Source: CAVTYH01 sp963738835 (lineage in GTDB: Bacteria; Planctomycetota; Planctomycetia; Pirellulales; JADZDJ01). From it: a stretch of 64,000 nt of DNA. Shown piece by piece: positions 41,601 through 52,636 of the stretch; within the stretch, counting starts at the first letter, position 1, and the number at the start of each line of letters is the position of its first letter. Location: NCBI GenBank assembly GCA_963738835.1, contig CAVTYH010000010.1, positions 111,073 through 175,072 on the forward strand, written 5' to 3'. Below the pieces are notes generated by a model that saw only the letters and a list, made by a program, of their open reading frames with translations, ran no database searches and was not told where the DNA came from. The position numbers were made by a program, and so were the translations under genes.

Positions 41601-44600
41601 AATGCCAGTTCCACGCTTGTCATCGGTGGAACGCTGAACAGCCCGATCACTTTGAACGGCGGATCACTCGGCGCCGCCAATAATGCTGGTGGTACGGCAA
41701 GCACGCTGGGGGGAAATACGTTTACATCGGGCGATGTGACCGCAGCCGCGGCCACCACTTCTACGATCTACTTGAACGATCCCGCCGTGCTGACGCCCAC
41801 TAACACCAACAACAGCGAAATGATTCTGACCGGCGCACTGCACGGCAGCGGCGATATTGTCGTCGTAGGTGGATCTACAAGTAACAACGTGGACGGTGGC
41901 GGCGGTTTCCGCTTGCGAGGCACTGGAGCAAGCGATTATAGCGGAACGATCTCGTATACGAACACGAATAACTTCGGCTCCAAAGGTGAACTCCAGACCA
42001 ACGTCCCCGGTCCCTTCAGTCCAGCGGGCACCGGAAAAATCAAGATTGCGGCTGGCACGTATGATACCAGTCTGGTGGGCACGTACACCGAGTTCAACTT
42101 GAGAAACAACAATACCGCAGGTGTGAATACGGTGTTCGGCAACGATGTGGAAGTGACGGGAACAGGCCTCGCGGACCTGAATCTGCTGGGCAATGGCAGT
42201 ACTTCGATCACGATGGGTAACTTGAAGATCGGGACCGGACAAATCCTCGGTGTCAATAAGACCAGCATGACGCTCATTTTCCCCACCGTAACGCTTGCCG
42301 GTTCTGCGACCTTCTCACCGGCCACAGCAGGTTTCGGCCCAACTGGACCTGCGAACCTGGTGTTAGGAACGATCAGCGAAAGCGCGGGGGGCTCAGGCAT
42401 CACGATGGATGGCGGGGCCACTACGACCGCCGGCTTCGGCGTGCTGTTTTTGAACGGCAATAACTCTTTTACCGGTGGATTGACCATCAATAACGGCACG
42501 GTGCAAGTCGGCAATGCCGGCGCCTTGAATTCGACCACACCTCAGGCAGTCACGTTCGGCTTGAACGCTGGCTCAACCGGGAACAACACCGCCACGCTAC
42601 AGCTGAGCGGCTTTAACGTGACCATCGGCGGACTGAACTCCGATGCCTCTTCTCCAGGCGCTGCGGCAGTCGAGAACGCCAATGTCACGCCGGCGACGCT
42701 GACGGTGAGCAACACCGCCGCCAACACCTACGCCGGCGTGCTGCGCGATGGCACGGGCGGGGGAGCGCTCTCGCTGGTAAAGACCAACGCTGGAACTCTG
42801 ATCCTGCTCGGGAACAACGGGTACACGGGCAGCACGACCGTCAATGGCGGCACCTTGCAATTGGGGAATGCCAGCAGTTCCGGGGCCCTCAGCGGCACCA
42901 GCGGCGTTAGCGGGCTCGCCGGAGCAACGCTGGATTTCAATCTCAATTCTAGCACCGATCTGACGTTCTCGGCGCCCATCACGGGTGCCATCGCCATCGC
43001 CAAGGATAACTCAAACACCGTTACGCTCTCGGGAATCAGCACTACTTCCGGTGCCACCAGCGTGAATGCCGGCGCGCTCGTCGTGACCGGGGCCTTGGGC
43101 AGCGGGGCCACGGTCAATGTTGCAAGTAATGCCACGCTGGGTGGTGCAGGCGATGGGCTGACCACGGGCAAGGTGGGAAATGTCATTCTGGCTTCAGGTG
43201 CTTTTGTCCATCCGGGCGCATTGATTACTGATGGCAGCATTGGCAAGCTAACGGCCAACAGTATGACCATCAATGGCGTCGACTTCCGCTCTGATTTAAC
43301 GAGCACGACCGTTGGCGACCTTGTGGCAGTGACCAACACCGCAACGTTTGCGGCCGGATCGAGCACGACCTTCACCCCCATCTTCACCGGTGCGCCGTCG
43401 GCGGGATTGTACACCTTGCTCACGGCCGGCAATTTGTCGGTGGCAGGTGGCGCGACGTTAACTTTGACTCCGCCTTCCAACAGCACAAGGTTGAATTTCG
43501 CGCTCGTGACCGCCACGGGGACCAACGGGTCGGTGAAATTGAACGTCACCGGCACCTCAGCAGATCTTACCTGGACTGGCGCTCAGACCAACGATTGGGA
43601 CCTTGTGAATCACACCAATTGGAAATCCGGCTCGAATCCCAACGAGCAATACTTTGATTTGGACAACGTGACGTTTGACGATAGCTCTAGCGTCGCCAAA
43701 CACACGGTGAATCTCACCGGTTCGTTCATTCCGGGCTCCGTGACGGTGAATGCCAACACCGATTACACGCTGAATAACGGAGGAATCGGCGGCGTCGGTG
43801 GGCTCACCAAATCGGGAACCGGCAAGCTCACACTCAATTCGACGAATTCCTATACGGGCGCCACGTTGCTCCAGAACGGCACAACGGTGCTGGGCAATGC
43901 CTCGGCGCTACCTGGAACTTCAAGTTTGACATTGGGGTCGGGCAGTAATTCGGCCACGCTGGATTTGAACGGCAACGCGGTTACCGTCGGCAGTCTGGCG
44001 ACCAGTGGTTCGGGCTCGGCAAATACCATTGGCAACAGCAGCGCGTTTTCACCAGCATCGATTACGGTCTCCGGTGGTACCACCACCTTCGCCGGCGTCA
44101 TCAAAGACACGCTTCCCGGCGGAAGTCAAACGGTGTCGTTGACAGTAGCCGGCGGCGCTCTGACGCTGTCGGGAAATAACACTTACACGGGGACCACAAG
44201 CGTCAGCAGTGGTGCGACTTTGCAACTCGGCGACGGTGGAACAGCAGGCGGTACCGTCTCGACTTCGATTCAAAACGATGGCGTGCTGGCGTTCAATCGT
44301 TCCGACTCCTTAACCATTGTCGGCGCGATCAACGGCCAAGGCTCGTTGCAACAGCTCGGAGGTGGCACAACCATTTTGACGGGCGCCAACAACTATGCTG
44401 GTCCCACCACAATTAGCGCCGGCACACTGCAAGTTGGCAACGGCGGCACGACTGGGTCGCTAGGTTCAAACACCGGGCCGCTCACGAATAACGGCGTACT
44501 CGCTTTTAATCGAAGTGCGACCGATACCATTACAATCCCAACCACCCAGATCATTTCGGGAACCGGCGATCTGCAGAACCTGGGTCCGAATACCTTGACG

Positions 44601-46274
44601 GTGAACAGCGCGAATACATTTACGGGCAATGTGCTTGTAAACGCCGGAACTTTGCGGCTAGCGGCCGGAGCTTCGCTGGGGGCCGGAACAATTACCGTCA
44701 ATAGCGGCGGCACATTTGCGAACGGAGCTGCGACGCGCACGAATCCGATTATTCTCAACGGCGGAACGCTTGGTTCGCTAGGATTGGGCACGGCCAACGG
44801 CACCGTCTACACTAGCGGTGACGTCACCGTCACTGGAAATTCAACGGTTTGGATTGGCGATCCTCAAAACCCGGCGGCTGCCGCCAGCGAAGTTGAATTC
44901 ACCGGCACCTTGCACGGCAACGGGAACATAGTGGTGATGGCTAGCACAGCGCAAGCGAATCCTGACGGTGGAGCAGGCTTCCGTCTGCAAGGCCCCGCGA
45001 CCAGTGATTTCACCGGTACGATTACCCTCGGCAATGCCGTCAAAGGCGAATTGCAAACCACTGTGGCTGGGCCATTCAGTCCGGCCGGTTCTGGCAAAAT
45101 CGTGATGACCGCCGGCACGTTCACAGGCACGTTGATGGGCACGTACTCGGAATTGAACTTGCGCAATAACCGCGCATCGGGGAACACTATCCTTGGCAAC
45201 GACATTGAAGTGAGCGGCACAGGTTTCGTCACACTGAATCCGCTTAACGCCACTTCTCCGGCTCCGCAGATGTCAACCTTGGGCAATCTGAAAGTCGGGG
45301 ACGGGCAAATTCTCGGTGTCAACAAGAACAATGGCGGCACCAACACCGTTGCCTTCCAAAGCGTGACGCTCACCGGCGGGAACGCAACCTTATCGCCGAC
45401 GACTGCCAATTACGGGTCGACTGGGGGCGGTATTGGAAATCTGGTGCTCGGGCCGATCGGCGAAAGCGTGGCCGGATCGGGCTTCATTGTGGACGGTCAG
45501 AGCACCGTCTTTTTGAACGGTGCCAATACTTATACGGGGCCGACCGCCGTCAATCGCGGAACGTTGCAGCTCGGCGTGTCGAACAGTATTCCCACGGGGT
45601 CCAATCTGTCGCTGGGCGCCGGCGCTCTCGCTCCAGCTTCGCCGCCGGTATTTGCAACCGCTGGATTCAGCAACACACTTGGAACCCTGACGGTCGGCAG
45701 CGATCTGGGAACGCTTGATTTTGGCAATGGCAGCAGCACGCTGCACTTTGCCGCCAGCGATGCCAGCACCTGGCTGGGCACGTTGACCGTGAACAACTGG
45801 ACCGGCATGTTCGACCGCTTGTTCTTCGGCTCCAGTGCCACCGGACTGGGCGCCTCGATTACCAACCCCATCTCGCAGCTGCAATTCAGCCTCGACACCC
45901 ACCTGGTGAACTCCCGCATTCTGAGTACGGGGGAAGTCATTCCGGTGCTGTCGTTGCTAAAGGGCGACTATAACCAGGACGGTGTGCTATCGAGCGCCGA
46001 CGTTGCTGCGGGCTTGCAAGCACTGACCGATCTAAGCTTGTATCAGTCTTCCTATGCCATGTCGCTCAGCGATTTGGCGGCGGTGGGCGATTTCGACAGC
46101 AGTGGCACCGTGACCAACCGCGACATCCAGCCGCTGCTCGATCTGGTGGCGTCGGTCGGCGGCGGCAGCGTGGCAGCGGTGCCTGAACCGGCCAGCTTCC
46201 TCCTGCTAAGCCTCGGCGGTTTGGCACTGCTAGCGGCCCAGCGCCGGCGGCGGATCACACAGCGCGCAGCCTGA
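38632..46274 (+). CDS. Giant PATR-repeat surface protein with dockerin-like loops and PEP-CTERM (frameshifted)
   Basis: I chose ATG 38632 because GGGGG lies 8 bases upstream and it puts the signal peptide (FAIAVALCVVLSPTSLWAS) at the N-terminus. After SIWNNVAGGSWATPGNW and the first PATR unit, the frame breaks at about 39237. Adding one G (GGGTTGGGCGCG) continues it as GANFTLTGGI and on without interruption to 46274, about 2547 residues in all. Dozens of PATR units follow, including three larger repeated sections each with HGNGNI- or HGSGDI-type motifs followed by DGGxGFRLxG. The end has loops DYNQDGVLSSADV and DFDSSGTVTNRDIQ and then VPEPASFLLLSLGGLALLA with RRRR. Extracellular; function unknown. 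Confidence 0.86.
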
Positions 46275-46310
46275 TACTACGACGACCAACTCAGCGGTTT
46301 ACCATTCACG

Positions 46311-46336
46311 GCAGCAGTTGCTCCTCAACCTGCTGC
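46311..46336. terminator. Hairpin between convergent genes
   Basis: GCAGCAGTTG (46311-46320) pairs with CAACCTGCTGC (46326-46336), one bulged C, 5-base loop. It sits between two convergent stop codons, so it could end both transcripts. There is no T-run on either side. Confidence 0.4.
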
Positions 46337-48279
46337 TAAACCAACTTCAGATCGCCCTTCCAGCGCACAAAGCCCTCGACGGCGGCGTACTCGGCCAAGC
46401 CCAGTTTATCGAACAACTTGGCGGTGTCGGAATTCCGGGCTTCGGCGCGCTGCCAGAACTCGCGCAGATCGGCGCCGGGAAACAGGGCCCGATCTTTCTG
46501 CGATTGATGTTTGAAAATGGCGTTGCGTTTGCGGCGCACTTCGTCGGGACTTAGCGGCACCGCCATTTCCACTTCGTGCGGCTCCCATTCTTGCCAGGCT
46601 CCGCGATACAACCATACTTCGCAGCGGCCGAACCAAGGCTCGTATTTCACACGATCGCAAGCTTGCAGCACCGCGCTCAAACAAACCCGGTGCGTGCCGT
46701 GCGGATCGGAAAGATCGCCCGCAGCGTAAATCTGATTCGGCTGATTCTGCTGTAACAGGTCGACACAAATCTGAATATCGGCTTCGCTGAGCGGTTTCTT
46801 CTTCACCCGGCCCGTTTCATAAAATGGCATGTCCAAAAAATGCAGCTGCTGTGGCGAGATGTCGCAGCACCGTCCGGCGGCCCGCGCTTCGCCGCGGCGA
46901 ATGAGCGCTTTGATATTTTGAACTTCATCGGTGTCAACCTGGCCCGGGCGTTTGCTGCGCAGTGTTTCCAAAATGCGATGTAAGATAGCCCGCGTGCGGC
47001 CCGGTTCAATGCCGTGCAGCTCGTCAAAGGCACAGGCAAATTCGCTGTAGCGGATGGCATCGTCGTCAAACACGGCAATGTTGCCGGAGGTTTGATAAGC
47101 AACGTGAACTTCGTGTCCCTGATCCACCAGACGAATCAGCGTGCCACCCATCGAGATTACATCGTCGTCCGGATGCGGCGAAAAAATTAAAACCCGCTTA
47201 GGAAAAATATCGTCGTGCGGATGCGGTCGATCGCCGGGCTGCTTCTCGTGCGCTGGCTTGCCGCCGGGCCACCCGGTAATCGTGGACTGCAGTTGTCGAA
47301 ACACACGCAGATTCATCGAATAAGCCGGGCCGTGCTGGGCGAGCAAATCTTGCAGATTTTCTTCGTTGTAGTCTTCGTCGGTCAGTTTGAGCACTGGCTT
47401 TCCTAAATGCAGCGCAAGCCAAATGACCGCCTTGCGGATTTTTGCTTCATCCCAAGTCACCGGTCCCAGCCGCCAGGGCGATCGGCACCGTGTCAGCGCC
47501 GCGGCCGCCGCTTCGTCCAGCAAAATCTCGGCACTGGGGTGTTCCTGCAAAAACGTGGCCGGAATAACCGGTGTCACTTCGCCTTCCACGGCCCTGGCAA
47601 TAATTTCTGCTTTGTGTTCGCCGAAGGCCAACAGCAGCAATCGACGTGCCTCGAGAATGGTGCCCACGCCCATCGTCAGCGCATGCCGCGGCACGTACTC
47701 TTCGCCGAAAAAATCGCTCGCGGCGTCGCGGCGAGTTACTTTGTCCAGTGTGATAAGCCGTGTGCGGCTCGCACGGCTGGAACCCGGCTCGTTGAAACCC
47801 ACGTGGCCGGTGCGGCCGATGCCCAAGAGTTGAATGTCGATGCCGCCGGCCGCCGCGATTTGCTCTTCGTAGTGCCGGCAAAAATCGTTCACTTGCTGGG
47901 CCGGCAACGTGCCGTCGGGAATGTGGATGTTCGCGGGGTCAATATCGACATGGTCGAACAAATGTTCCCGCATGAACCGCACGTAGCTTTGCAGCTCATC
48001 CGGCTGCATGGGAAAATATTCGTCCAGATTGAATGTGACCACGTTGCGAAACGACAAGCCCTCTTCGCGGTGCATCCGCACCAGCTCTGTGTACACCGCC
48101 ACCGGCGAGCTGCCGGTTGCCAGGCCCAACAAGCAATTCCGGCCTTCCGTTTGCCGGTGGCGAATCAGATCGGCAATTTCGGCCGCCGCCACGGCGCTCA
48201 CCTCGCGCGGATGGCTAAACACACGGCAAGGAATTCGCTCGTGCTCAGAAAACTCATTCCCGCGAGAACGTTGCAACAT
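46336..48279 (-). CDS. nagB: NagB-LmbE fusion: glucosamine-6-phosphate deaminase-like plus PIG-L deacetylase-like
   Basis: 647 residues. The first half is a NagB-type sugar isomerase fold: phosphate loop LATGSSP (53-59), FNLDEY (83-88) and GIGRTGHVGFNEPGS (153-167), where the usual Asp of GxDGH is replaced by Thr. The second half begins RVLIFSPHPDDDVISMGG, with HPDDD at 369-373 and a later DPHGTHR, the zinc-binding signature of LmbE/PIG-L deacetylases. Such fusions are known and would couple N-deacetylation with deamination of amino sugars, although the substrate here is not proven. The protein is cytoplasmic (no signal). It is the last gene of a minus-strand series, 111 bases after the oxidoreductase gene. 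Confidence 0.88.
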   Translation of the reverse strand: MLQRSRGNEFSEHERIPCRVFSHPREVSAVAAAEIADLIRHRQTEGRNCLLGLATGSSPVAVYTELVRMHREEGLSFRNVVTFNLDEYFPMQPDELQSYVRFMREHLFDHVDIDPANIHIPDGTLPAQQVNDFCRHYEEQIAAAGGIDIQLLGIGRTGHVGFNEPGSSRASRTRLITLDKVTRRDAASDFFGEEYVPRHALTMGVGTILEARRLLLLAFGEHKAEIIARAVEGEVTPVIPATFLQEHPSAEILLDEAAAAALTRCRSPWRLGPVTWDEAKIRKAVIWLALHLGKPVLKLTDEDYNEENLQDLLAQHGPAYSMNLRVFRQLQSTITGWPGGKPAHEKQPGDRPHPHDDIFPKRVLIFSPHPDDDVISMGGTLIRLVDQGHEVHVAYQTSGNIAVFDDDAIRYSEFACAFDELHGIEPGRTRAILHRILETLRSKRPGQVDTDEVQNIKALIRRGEARAAGRCCDISPQQLHFLDMPFYETGRVKKKPLSEADIQICVDLLQQNQPNQIYAAGDLSDPHGTHRVCLSAVLQACDRVKYEPWFGRCEVWLYRGAWQEWEPHEVEMAVPLSPDEVRRKRNAIFKHQSQKDRALFPGADLREFWQRAEARNSDTAKLFDKLGLAEYAAVEGFVRWKGDLKLV

Positions 48280-48390
48280 GGGAAATTGAAAAGAGTCGAA
48301 ACGCGGATGAACCCAAAAAATCAGCGTAGCAGACGCCGGCGAGCGCGCGAATCATAATTGACGAATGAACGTTAATGATTTTGCCCAACA

Positions 48391-49433
48391 TCAGATTTTG
48401 ACCAACCGGCCGACCTTGACCGATTCCGCTTCTTTCTGGCAGATCGCCAGCGCATCGCTGGCCAACCTGCCATCCAGAACAGCCGACGAATGGCCGCTTT
48501 TCAGCGAGCTCGCCACCTCGCGAATTTCCGCCACAAATCCGTCGGACGGATCGGACGACCCAAGCTTTGGGCGTTTGGCGTCTCCGTTGGCATCCAGCAC
48601 CGTCAGCGGCGTGGCCAGGTGCGGTTTGTCATTCATTATCGCAAATTCATACACCAGTGTGGCCCGCTCAAAATGAATTTCAAAGGCCTGATTGAACGAA
48701 CGACCTGACTGCCGGATGACGCCGCCCGCGGCCGAGACCACTTGCGCCGGATCGCGGCCGACGAACTGCGTCTCCACGTATTCCACGGTGTCGCCGCGCA
48801 TGCGACCACGACTGAACACGGCCTGCGGCATACCGAACAGCAGCCGAATAAAATGAACGTCGTGAATGTGCAAATCCAAGAGCGGGCCGCCAACTTCGCG
48901 CAGATTGTAGTAATTTGCGATCCACGTCGGATCGGCAACTACACGTTTGAAATGCCCACCCAGCAATTTGCCATACTTGCCGCTCTGCGCCGTAGCCAAC
49001 GCAAACGCGTACTCGGGAAAAAACGGCACAATGTGCCCCACCAGCAGTTGCTTTCCCGCGGCAGCGGCTGCTTTCATCATTCGCTGCGCGTCGGCAATAT
49101 CCAGCGCAATCGGCTTTTCGCAGAACACATGCTTGCCGGCCCGCGACGCCGCTACGCTCGTTTCGCCATGCAGCCGTGGCGGCAGGCAGATGTCGATGAC
49201 ATCCAAATCCGCATCGGAAATCAGATCCTCAAGTCGTTCGTAGGCGCGAATGCCCGACAAATCCATCCTTTTACCGGGCGGCCCAAAATTGCCTTTGATG
49301 CCGCGCCAATCGCCCGCCAGTTTCTTCTTGTCGCGCAAAAAAGCGCCGCAACCTTCACTCCTGGCACACGCTGATACGCCAGGCAATGAATCATGCCCAT
49401 GAAACCAATGCCAGCGATGCCGATTTTGAGCAT
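48391..49433 (-). CDS. Gfo/Idh/MocA family oxidoreductase (frameshifted)
   Basis: ATG 49433 begins MLKIGIAGIGFMG, the Rossmann NAD(P)-binding motif GxGxxG. The frame slips at the T6 run on the coding strand (49337-49342). With one more T it reads VAALFLRDKKKLAGDW and continues to the stop at 48391, about 347 residues. Further family features are VIDICLPPRLHGE, AGKHVFCEKPIALD (the conserved EKP with catalytic Lys) and a central GGPLLDLHIHDVHFIR with the Asp/His pair. No signal peptide, so cytoplasmic. The expected role is NAD(P)-dependent oxidation or reduction of a sugar or its derivative. The neighbours suggest 3-keto sugar chemistry. Confidence 0.85.
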
Positions 49434-49584
49434 GGTCGGTTAATTTACCGCGGAGACGCAGAGACACGGAGAAGACAGGAAGATTCCACGAAGCCAGGAA
49501 GGCTAACGTTCCGGTTGTCGATCACAATTAATTACCCAATCTTGGCTTGCATGCGCAAACGTCCTCTCTGCATCTCTGCGATTC

Positions 49585-50433
49585 TTATCCTGTCAAGATT
49601 TTTTGTTTCAGCCCTTCCAGCAACCGAATCGCTTGCTTAATTTCCGCCCGTTGCCGCTGCGGCTCTTGCGATAACTCTCGTTCAATCGTTAGTGGTCCCT
49701 TGTAGTCGATTTTTTTGAGTGTCCGCAAAAACGCCTCCATGCCGACATCGCCTTCCCCTAGCGGCACTTCCTGACCCCATTCTTCGCCGGGCCGCGCTGC
49801 CCATTTGGCGTCTTTGCAATGGACACTGCGAACATACGGGCCAAGCTGTTCCAAGGCGTAGATCGGATTGCCGACGCCGTACAGAATCATGTTCGCCGGA
49901 TCGAAATTGATGAACAGATTGTCGCGCTCCACCGCCCGAATGAACGCCAGCAGTACATCGGCCGGTTCCTGCCCCGTCTCTAAGTGCAACGCTTGACCGC
50001 CGGCGCGACAATGATCGCACAGTTGCCGGGTGACATCCAGAATTTCTTGATAGCGCGAATCGTCCGCGTTGTGCGGCACGAAGCCCAAATGCAGTCCGAC
50101 CACCGAGCAATCGAGCGCATTCGCAAAATCGGCGATTTGCTTCATTTCCGCCAGCCGCGCCGTCCTGGATTCCGGCGGTACCAACCCAACCGTGCGAACC
50201 ACGGTCGGAATGTCGGCATAGCTTTCGCCTTCAAAACCACTGAACACCGCGGTCAGCGTCATACCCAGTTCGCGAATGCGGTCTTGAAATCGTTTCGCTT
50301 CCGAGGCCGTGCGTGGCGTTTGCCGCGGAGCGTGCAGTTGCAGGGTCGGCACGCCCAACTCGTGCGCAACTTCGAGCTTGACGCCATAGCCCGCGTCGAT
50401 GCTTGCGAACACGCCAATCGGCCAGATTTCCAT
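49585..50433 (-). CDS. Sugar phosphate isomerase/epimerase family (xylose isomerase-like TIM barrel)
   Basis: 282 residues, complete. Typical elements in order: MEIWPIGVFASIDAGYGVKL, GVPTLQLHAPR, VVGLHLGFVPHN, ALHLETGQE (metal-binding Glu), FINFDPANMIL (metal-binding Asp), YVRSVHCKDAKW (His and Asp) and LTIERELSQ (last metal Glu). These are the four metal ligands of the AP-endonuclease-2/xylose isomerase-like barrel. The family interconverts keto and aldo sugars or epimerises keto sugars. No signal peptide, so cytoplasmic. It lies between two Gfo/Idh/MocA genes on the same strand, which supports a shared catabolic pathway. Confidence 0.87.
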   Translation of the reverse strand: MEIWPIGVFASIDAGYGVKLEVAHELGVPTLQLHAPRQTPRTASEAKRFQDRIRELGMTLTAVFSGFEGESYADIPTVVRTVGLVPPESRTARLAEMKQIADFANALDCSVVGLHLGFVPHNADDSRYQEILDVTRQLCDHCRAGGQALHLETGQEPADVLLAFIRAVERDNLFINFDPANMILYGVGNPIYALEQLGPYVRSVHCKDAKWAARPGEEWGQEVPLGEGDVGMEAFLRTLKKIDYKGPLTIERELSQEPQRQRAEIKQAIRLLEGLKQKILTG

Positions 50434-50476
50434 GGAGAAGATTCTTTGACGCCGTATCTCAGGCTTTTAGCCTGAC

Positions 50477-51770
50477 CTACACAAACTGCGTAATTCCCGG
50501 CTTCGCAACCACGGGTTCCGGCGCTGGGCCCCATTCGTACTTCGGCAGGACGAAATTTTCCTGACTCGCAAGGGCCTGCTCCCAGGTAATCGTTTTGCCG
50601 GTATACCCAGACATGCGGCCCATAATTGCCATCAGCGTGCTACGGCACATGTACTGGCCGTTGTTAATCGGGTTGCCGGAACGAATGGAAGCGAAAAACT
50701 CGTCGTGCTCTTGCTGATACATGTTCGGCGCACTGCCGTGGTAACGCCATTTGTTTTCGCCGTCGATTTTATGCTCCATGATCGAAGCGGTTCCCTTAGT
50801 GCCAAACAAGAAGTCGCTCACATCCGGCGTGCAGCCGTCCATTTGCCGACATCGGGAAAACAATTTCTGTCCGCCGGGATACTCGTAGACCACGGCAAAA
50901 TGATCGTACACATTGCCTGCCTGCGGATCGCGCATCTGGCGTCCCCCCATTCCCGAGCACTTCACTGGCGGCTCGTCATGCATGGCCCAGGCTGCTTTGT
51001 CCAGGCTGTGAATATGCTGCTCGACATTGTGATCGCCCGAGAGCCAGGTGAAATACTGCCAGTTGCGAAGCTGCCATTCCAGATCGCTCCACTCGGGCTG
51101 GCGGCCAAAATACTTGAGCGTGCCCGTGAGGTAACTGACTTGCATGGCCACAATGTCGCCAATTGCTCCGTCATGCACACGCTGGAAGGTTTCGCGTTTG
51201 GCCAGATCGTAGCGATAGCAGAGGCCGGAAACGATCGACAAATTCTTTTGCTTCGCCTCTTCGCAAGTGGCCATGACGCTGCGCACCCCGGGAGCATCGG
51301 TGGAGATTGGCTTTTCGACAAAGCAATGCTTGCCGGCCGCAACGACGGCTTTCAAATGCACGGGCCGAAAATGCGGCGGCGTGGCCAGAATAACCACATC
51401 GACGCCGGAATCGATGAGTTTCTGAAAGGCGTCAAAGCCGGTGAATTGCCGCTCGGCCGAAACATCGATCTTCTGCCCAGCCTGCTCGGCCATCGCCTTG
51501 TCGAGATGCCCCAGGCTGGCCTTAATCTTCTCCGGAAACAGATCGGCCATGGCCACCAGCTTCACATTCTTATCGGCCCGCAGCGCAGTTTTCCGCCGCC
51601 CCGCTGCCGCGTCCGCCGCAGCCCACCAGCCCGATCCGCAAAGTGTCGTCGCTGCCCGCAGCGTGGGCGCTGCTAGCAATCGACAGCCCGCTGACCAGCG
51701 CACCAGCAGCAACCGTCGACGTTTTCAAAAACTCCCGCCGCGACGAGATGTTGGGGAATGTGTCAGACAT
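50477..51770 (-). CDS. Gfo/Idh/MocA family oxidoreductase with Tat signal (frameshifted)
   Basis: ATG 51770 follows AGGAATAAAACA. The N-terminus has a twin-arginine signal (SSRREFLKTSTVAAGALVSG, then SSAHAAG) and the dinucleotide motif LRIGLVGCGGRGSG. The frame changes at about 51581-51588; restoring GC in TGCGCTG gives ENCALRADKNVKLVAMADLF and runs to 50477, about 431 residues. EKPIST, the family EKP motif, and GDHNVEQHIHSLD follow. Tat-exported members of this family are frequent in planctomycetes and probably carry a bound NAD(P) cofactor across the membrane. A role in periplasmic oxidation of glycosides to 3-keto forms is inferred from the DUF1080 genes just upstream. Confidence 0.85.
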
Positions 51771-51854
51771 TGTTTTATTCCTGTCGGTAAAGATGACCGC
51801 GCCTACTCACCACTTACAATTCACAATCGACGACTGACAACTGATCACTCCTTC

Positions 51855-52579
51855 TCACGGCAACTCCCGAATTCGAATCTGCCTGAATTCTATCGGCGCC
51901 CCTCAGATTCCAAGCATACATAGCCCGACGACGGATTACAGCCGTTGCAACCCGACACTTCTTCGCCGTTCACCCACAACCGGATTTCGCCATTGATGCA
52001 GCGCACGTAGTAGTGGTTCCACTCGCCCGTGCCCTTGCTCAAATTCTTCCGCGGAAAGCTGCGCGACCCGTCGGGCGAGGTAGGCTCGAAAGGCTTGAAT
52101 TTCGCCCCGCTGACCGGAATCAAGTCGCCGTTGGTGGTAAACCACGTGGCCTTCTTGCCTGTGCTCTTTTCGTATTGCTCGGTGTAACCGTGATCGAGCA
52201 CTTGCAATTCAATCGCCTTAGGATATTTGCCGCGTTCGACTTTGCTGGTCGATTCCGGATCGGCCCAGACGAAAATGCCCGAGTTGCCGGCGTACTCCAG
52301 ATGCTTCCACTGGGCCACCATCTCGAAGTTGGCATATGGCTTTTTAGTGCGAATCACGCCGATCGGCTGGCCGGTGCAGTGCGCGACGCCGTCTTTCCAG
52401 GTGAAGGTGTCCGGATCGCAATTGACGTTCACAAAATCTTGCTCGCCAAGCTGCACCCAGCCGGGTCCATTGCCGTCGATGCAAGCTTTCGGCAGCCCGG
52501 CAGAATCTTCAGCCCCGAGCGCTGAAACGATTAAGCAAAACACGCAAATCAAACTGGTTGTCCGCGTCGCTAGGGCCAT
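51855..52579 (-). CDS. DUF1080 (3-keto-disaccharide hydrolase) family protein, C-terminus frameshifted
   Basis: The signal peptide (LICVFCLIVSALGAE) is followed by a concanavalin-like beta-sandwich of the DUF1080 family (PF06439): ANFEMVAQWKHLEYAGNSGIFVWAD, AIELQVLDHGY, NHYYVRCINGEIRLWVNGEEV and GYVCLESEG. As read, the frame ends at 51890 (ESEGRR). One extra G in the run complementary to 51899-51902 gives APIEFRQIRIRELP and stops at 51855, exactly the usual DUF1080 ending, so a one-base loss is likely. About 242 residues when corrected. Members have been described as hydrolases of 3-keto-disaccharides and as secreted glycan-binding proteins. Confidence 0.85.
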
Positions 52580-52636
52580 GAAAACTCCGCAGAATACGAA
52601 CCTCGGGGAATTACCGGGATGTTCTACTCATAATGA

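Noticed and set aside
38632..46274. Possible CRISPR or tandem DNA repeat array
   Set aside because: The repetition is at protein level (PATR units) with variable spacing and diverged DNA; no constant direct repeat with unique spacers.
49337..49342. Programmed ribosomal frameshift at the T6 run in the oxidoreductase gene
   Set aside because: There is no downstream stimulatory structure that I can see. The same kind of break occurs in eight other unrelated genes, so slippage as regulation is less likely than an indel.
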